Below, in pieces: positions 61,707 through 64,000 of a DNA stretch of 64,000 nt (positions within the stretch are counted from its first letter, which is position 1; every line of letters starts with the position of its first letter). Source of the stretch: Tomitella biformata AHU 1821 (GTDB taxonomy: Bacteria > Actinomycetota > Actinomycetes > Mycobacteriales > Mycobacteriaceae). Location: contig NZ_BAVQ01000072.1 of NCBI RefSeq assembly GCF_000524475.1, positions 124,001-188,000 on the forward strand. The letters are read 5' to 3'. The notes beneath the pieces were generated by a model. It worked only from the letters and a program-made list of their open reading frames with translations. It was not told the DNA's origin and did not search any database. The position numbers were made by a program, and so were the translations under genes.

Positions 61707-61878
61707 GGCCACGGCCGCGCAGAATCGACGTGAGATCGATGGTGCCGTCGAGGTGGGCGCCGACGACGAGGCCAACGGTGCCGAGGACAAGCGCGAAGAG
61801 GAAGCCGGTGAACCCGCCGGTGGTCGCGGCGAGCACGAGCAAGATGCCGGCAATCATGCCGATGGCCGCCGAATTCAT
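61699..61878 (-). CDS. small DUF2273-type membrane protein
   Basis: A 59-residue gene below usual ORF cut-offs. ATG 61878 has AGGAG five bases upstream and overlaps the previous stop (ATGA). It encodes MNSAAIGMIAGILLVLAATT, then a second hydrophobic stretch (GFLFALVLGTVGLVVG), and an Arg/Gly tail. Small two-helix proteins of this kind are a constant part of actinobacterial Asp23/Gls24 operons. Its presence explains why the longer upstream reading of the next gene is wrong. Confidence 0.85.
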   Translation of the reverse strand: MNSAAIGMIAGILLVLAATTGGFTGFLFALVLGTVGLVVGAHLDGTIDLTSILRGRGRG

Positions 61879-62189
61879 GAGGACTCCTGGGGTGTCGATA
61901 GTTCGGGGGGATATGGGACGAGATCTTCGATGGTGACCACCACAGACCGGGATTCGTGGCCGAGCACGCGGGCGACGGCGAGCCGCACGGCGTCGGCCAC
62001 CGCGATGAGGTCCGTGCCCTCATAGAGGGTGAGGTGCACATGGGCCTCGCCGTCTTCGACACGCAGGCCGCGGATCCGTCGACCAGGAAGATAAGTGGCG
62101 ATGGTCCCGTGGACGCCGCCGTGCAGTGCGGCGACGCCGCCGACCGCGAGGACTGCCCTCTCCAGCGTGGGCAGGTCGGGTTCGGTCAC
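61875..62189 (-). CDS. small Asp23/Gls24-related protein
   Basis: 104 residues. Regions LRVEDGEAHVHLTL and IAVADAVRLAVARVLGHESRSVVVTIEDL match the second half of the Gls24 fold; the first half is shortened. Four-base overlaps on both sides. Cytoplasmic, probably a partner of the other two family members. Confidence 0.8.
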   Translation of the reverse strand: MTEPDLPTLERAVLAVGGVAALHGGVHGTIATYLPGRRIRGLRVEDGEAHVHLTLYEGTDLIAVADAVRLAVARVLGHESRSVVVTIEDLVPYPPELSTPQESS

Positions 62190-62665
62190 TGCACCCTCGA
62201 CTGTGCCGGGGCCTCCACCTGGTCGTCGTCCTCCTCGAGGAACACGTCGTGGACGGTGACGTTGACCTCGACGACCTCGAGCCCCGTCATCCGCTCCACC
62301 GCGGCGATCACATTGCGGCGGACACCGGAGGCGAGATCGTTGATCGCCACGCCATACTCCGCGACGATGCCGATATCGACGGCCGTCTGGCGCTCGCCGA
62401 CCTCCACGGCCACACCCTGCGAATGATTGACGCGGGCGCCCGGGATGCGCTCGCGCAAGGCGCCGACCACCCGGCCGGTGCCACCGCCCAGGCTGTGGAC
62501 GCCGTCGATCTCGCGGGTGGCCATGCCGGCGATCTTCGCGACGACGGTGTCCGCGATGATCGTGCGACCGTGGTCGTTGACCAACTCCGTCGAGTCTGCG
62601 GCGCGGCCCGACTGGCCAGGATCGTCAGGGGACTTCTTCGAACCTTCTGCAGCCGTGGTAGCCAT
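62186..62665 (-). CDS. Asp23/Gls24 family envelope stress protein
   Basis: 159 residues; first gene of the six-gene operon. It shows the full fold: GRTIIADTVVAKIAGMATREIDGVHSL, DIGIVAEYGVAINDLASGVRRNV and VERMTGLEVVEVNVTVHDVF read in pieces. The N-terminal 35 residues are a charged flexible tail. GGGAG lies about 11 bases before the ATG. Family members sit under the membrane and respond to alkaline or cell-wall stress. Confidence 0.88.
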   Translation of the reverse strand: MATTAAEGSKKSPDDPGQSGRAADSTELVNDHGRTIIADTVVAKIAGMATREIDGVHSLGGGTGRVVGALRERIPGARVNHSQGVAVEVGERQTAVDIGIVAEYGVAINDLASGVRRNVIAAVERMTGLEVVEVNVTVHDVFLEEDDDQVEAPAQSRVQ

Positions 62666-62829
62666 CGCGTGTGATCTCCCTGCGTTGCCGTGATTGGGAT
62701 AGGCGCTCGCCTGCGGACAACTGTACGACCGATTGTGGGGCAGCGCTGGCCCACGGGGTCTTTGGCATCGATGTCCGGCGCAGCGGATAGCGTGTGAGAC
62801 GGAACACAGTGCCCATTTCGAGGAGGACC

Positions 62830-63618
62830 ATGTCAGAGCATGCAGAGAACCCTGCCGACGCAGCGGTGCTGACCGAGCGTCGCGGGCGAGTTTTGATCGT
62901 CACGATCAACCGGCCCGAGGCCCGCAACTCCGTCAACACCGCGGTGGCCACGGGCATCGCCGCGGCGATGGACGAGCTGGACGGTAGCGCCGACCTCTCC
63001 GTCGCCGTGCTCACCGGGGCCGGCGGCAACTTCTGCTCGGGCATGGACCTCAAGGCATTCCTGCGCGGCGAACTGCCCATGCTGCCGGGCCGGGGATTCG
63101 CCGGCATCACCGAGTCCCCGCCGAAGAAGCCGCTGATCGCCGCGGTCGAGGGCTATGCGCTGGCCGGCGGCACCGAGATCGCCCTGTGCGCCGACTTGAT
63201 TGTGGCCTCCAGTACGGCGAACTTCGGCATCCCCGAGGTCCGGCGCGGACTCGTGGCAGTGGGCGGCGGCCTGATCCGCCTGCCCCGCCGCATCCCCTTC
63301 CAGGTGGCGATGGAACTGGCGCTGACCGGTGAGAACTTGGCCGCTGCCGACGCGCACCGATTCGGCCTGGTCAACCGGATCACCGAGCCCGGCGGCGCGC
63401 TGGCCACGGCGCTGGAGCTGGCGGAGAAGATCGCCGCCAACGGCCCGCTGGCGGTGGCCGCCACCAAGCAGGTCTTGGTGCAGGCCGCGGACTGGTCCTC
63501 CGATGAGGCGTTCGGCAAGCAGATGGAGATCGCCGGGCACGTGTTCGGCTCCGAGGACGCTAAGGAGGGGCCACGGGCCTTCGCAGAGAAGCGGGCCCCG
63601 GTCTGGCAGGGCCGCTAG
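62830..63618 (+). CDS. enoyl-CoA hydratase (crotonase family)
   Basis: 262 residues from ATG 62830, which follows AGGAGG directly; the in-frame ATG 62794 has no such site. Both catalytic glutamates are present (LAGGTEIALCAD and FGIPEVRRG), unlike the homologue at 1068-1847, and the oxyanion stretch NFCSGMDL is intact, so it should be an active hydratase. Convergent with the CoA-transferase gene, eight bases apart. Probably part of a fatty-acid or branched-chain acid pathway and outside the NRPS locus. Confidence 0.92.
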   Translation: MSEHAENPADAAVLTERRGRVLIVTINRPEARNSVNTAVATGIAAAMDELDGSADLSVAVLTGAGGNFCSGMDLKAFLRGELPMLPGRGFAGITESPPKKPLIAAVEGYALAGGTEIALCADLIVASSTANFGIPEVRRGLVAVGGGLIRLPRRIPFQVAMELALTGENLAAADAHRFGLVNRITEPGGALATALELAEKIAANGPLAVAATKQVLVQAADWSSDEAFGKQMEIAGHVFGSEDAKEGPRAFAEKRAPVWQGR

Positions 63619-63626
63619 CTGGCAGC

Positions 63627-64000
63627 CTAAGCCCAGATGCTGTCGATGGCCGTGTACTCCTGCGGGGGAGCGGCGGGCCGGTCGGCGGGGGTGCGCGAGA
63701 ACCGGGGGGCGGGCATCGGCTGCGTGACGCCGTCGAGTTCGGACAGGATCCCGCGCGCCGCCACGTGGGGGTGCGCGGACGCCTCCTCGAAGGTGAGGAT
63801 CGGGGTGGCGCAGGCGTCGGTGCCGTCGAACACCGCTGCCCACTCGTCGCGCGACTTGCTGAGGAACTTCTGCGTGAGGATCTCGCGCAGCTGCGGCCAG
63901 GTCCGCGGATCCTGCTGCGAGGGGACCGCGGCTGGATCGAGCTCCAGGCCCTCGAGCAGGACGGCCCAGAACTGCGGCTCGATGGCGCCCACGGCGAAGT
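63627..64000 (-). CDS. family III CoA-transferase / alpha-methylacyl-CoA racemase, C-terminal part
   Basis: Only the last 124 or so residues are in the window; the frame continues past base 64000. FAVGAIEPQFWAVLLEGL and the pattern DACATPILTFEEASAHPH are typical of alpha-methylacyl-CoA racemase, which epimerizes 2-methyl-branched acyl-CoAs before beta-oxidation. Formyl-CoA-transferase relatives share the fold, but GAIEPQF favours the racemase. Confidence 0.85.
   Translation of the reverse strand, partial: FAVGAIEPQFWAVLLEGLELDPAAVPSQQDPRTWPQLREILTQKFLSKSRDEWAAVFDGTDACATPILTFEEASAHPHVAARGILSELDGVTQPMPAPRFSRTPADRPAAPPQEYTAIDSIWA

Noticed and set aside
1-64000. tRNA, rRNA, insertion sequence, integrase or attachment site
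   Set aside because: None recognised on either strand despite the signs of transfer around 48.5-52.6 kb; no transposase remnant seen.

Overview
This window is high-GC actinobacterial DNA, most likely from the mycolate-containing Mycobacteriales (Gordonia, Rhodococcus, Dietzia or Tomitella type). The grounds are the actinobacterial str operon, GTG starts, Drr-type ABC exporters, crotonase/CoA-transferase genes and WS/DGAT acyltransferases. The genus cannot be fixed from the sequence alone.

Layout. Positions 1-2461 hold the end of a short acyl-CoA catabolic operon: acyl-CoA dehydrogenase (5' end outside the window), an enoyl-CoA hydratase homologue and a TetR regulator, coupled by 1-bp overlaps. 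A proline-rich one-pass membrane protein (2458-3690, minus) shares a palindromic CTAG stop with the TetR gene. Positions 4157-8603 are the str operon rpsL-rpsG-fusA-tuf, with a 13-bp-stem hairpin between rpsG and fusA and a hairpin after tuf.

Directly after tuf comes a biosynthetic locus of about 51 kb (8845-60070). Its core is one 33.9-kb gene for an 11,288-residue nine-module NRPS: CATE-CAT-CAT-CAT-CAT-CAT-CAT-CATE-CATE. Epimerases follow modules 1, 8 and 9. There is no thioesterase: the protein ends in the third epimerization domain. Module 9 carries a near-canonical Gln code. Modules 3 and 5 each carry an extra N-terminal stub of an adenylation domain.

Downstream (42769-52606) are two diverged, partly decayed copies of a four-gene cassette: an HSL-type alpha/beta hydrolase, a type I QueC-like PP-loop protein, a type II QueC-like PP-loop protein and a WS/DGAT acyltransferase. 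Copy 1 keeps the hydrolase and has lost the acyltransferase. Copy 2 keeps the acyltransferase and has lost the hydrolase. All four QueC-like genes retain the ATP-binding and zinc motifs. Copy 2 is visibly lower in GC.

The rest of the locus is a secreted lipase, an E. coli-type AsnB, a three-gene DrrABC-like exporter, an MbtH protein and an alpha/beta hydrolase that is a candidate trans-acting thioesterase. Inferred scheme: the NRPS, helped by MbtH, builds an N-capped nonapeptide with D-residues at 1, 8 and 9; a hydrolase releases it; QueC-like, AsnB and WS/DGAT enzymes tailor it or its precursors; DrrABC exports it.

Positions 60151-62665 (minus) are a six-gene Asp23/Gls24 envelope-stress operon that includes an overlooked 59-residue DUF2273-type gene. 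The window ends with a crotonase (62830-63618) and the C-terminus of a family III CoA-transferase/racemase (63627-64000, minus).
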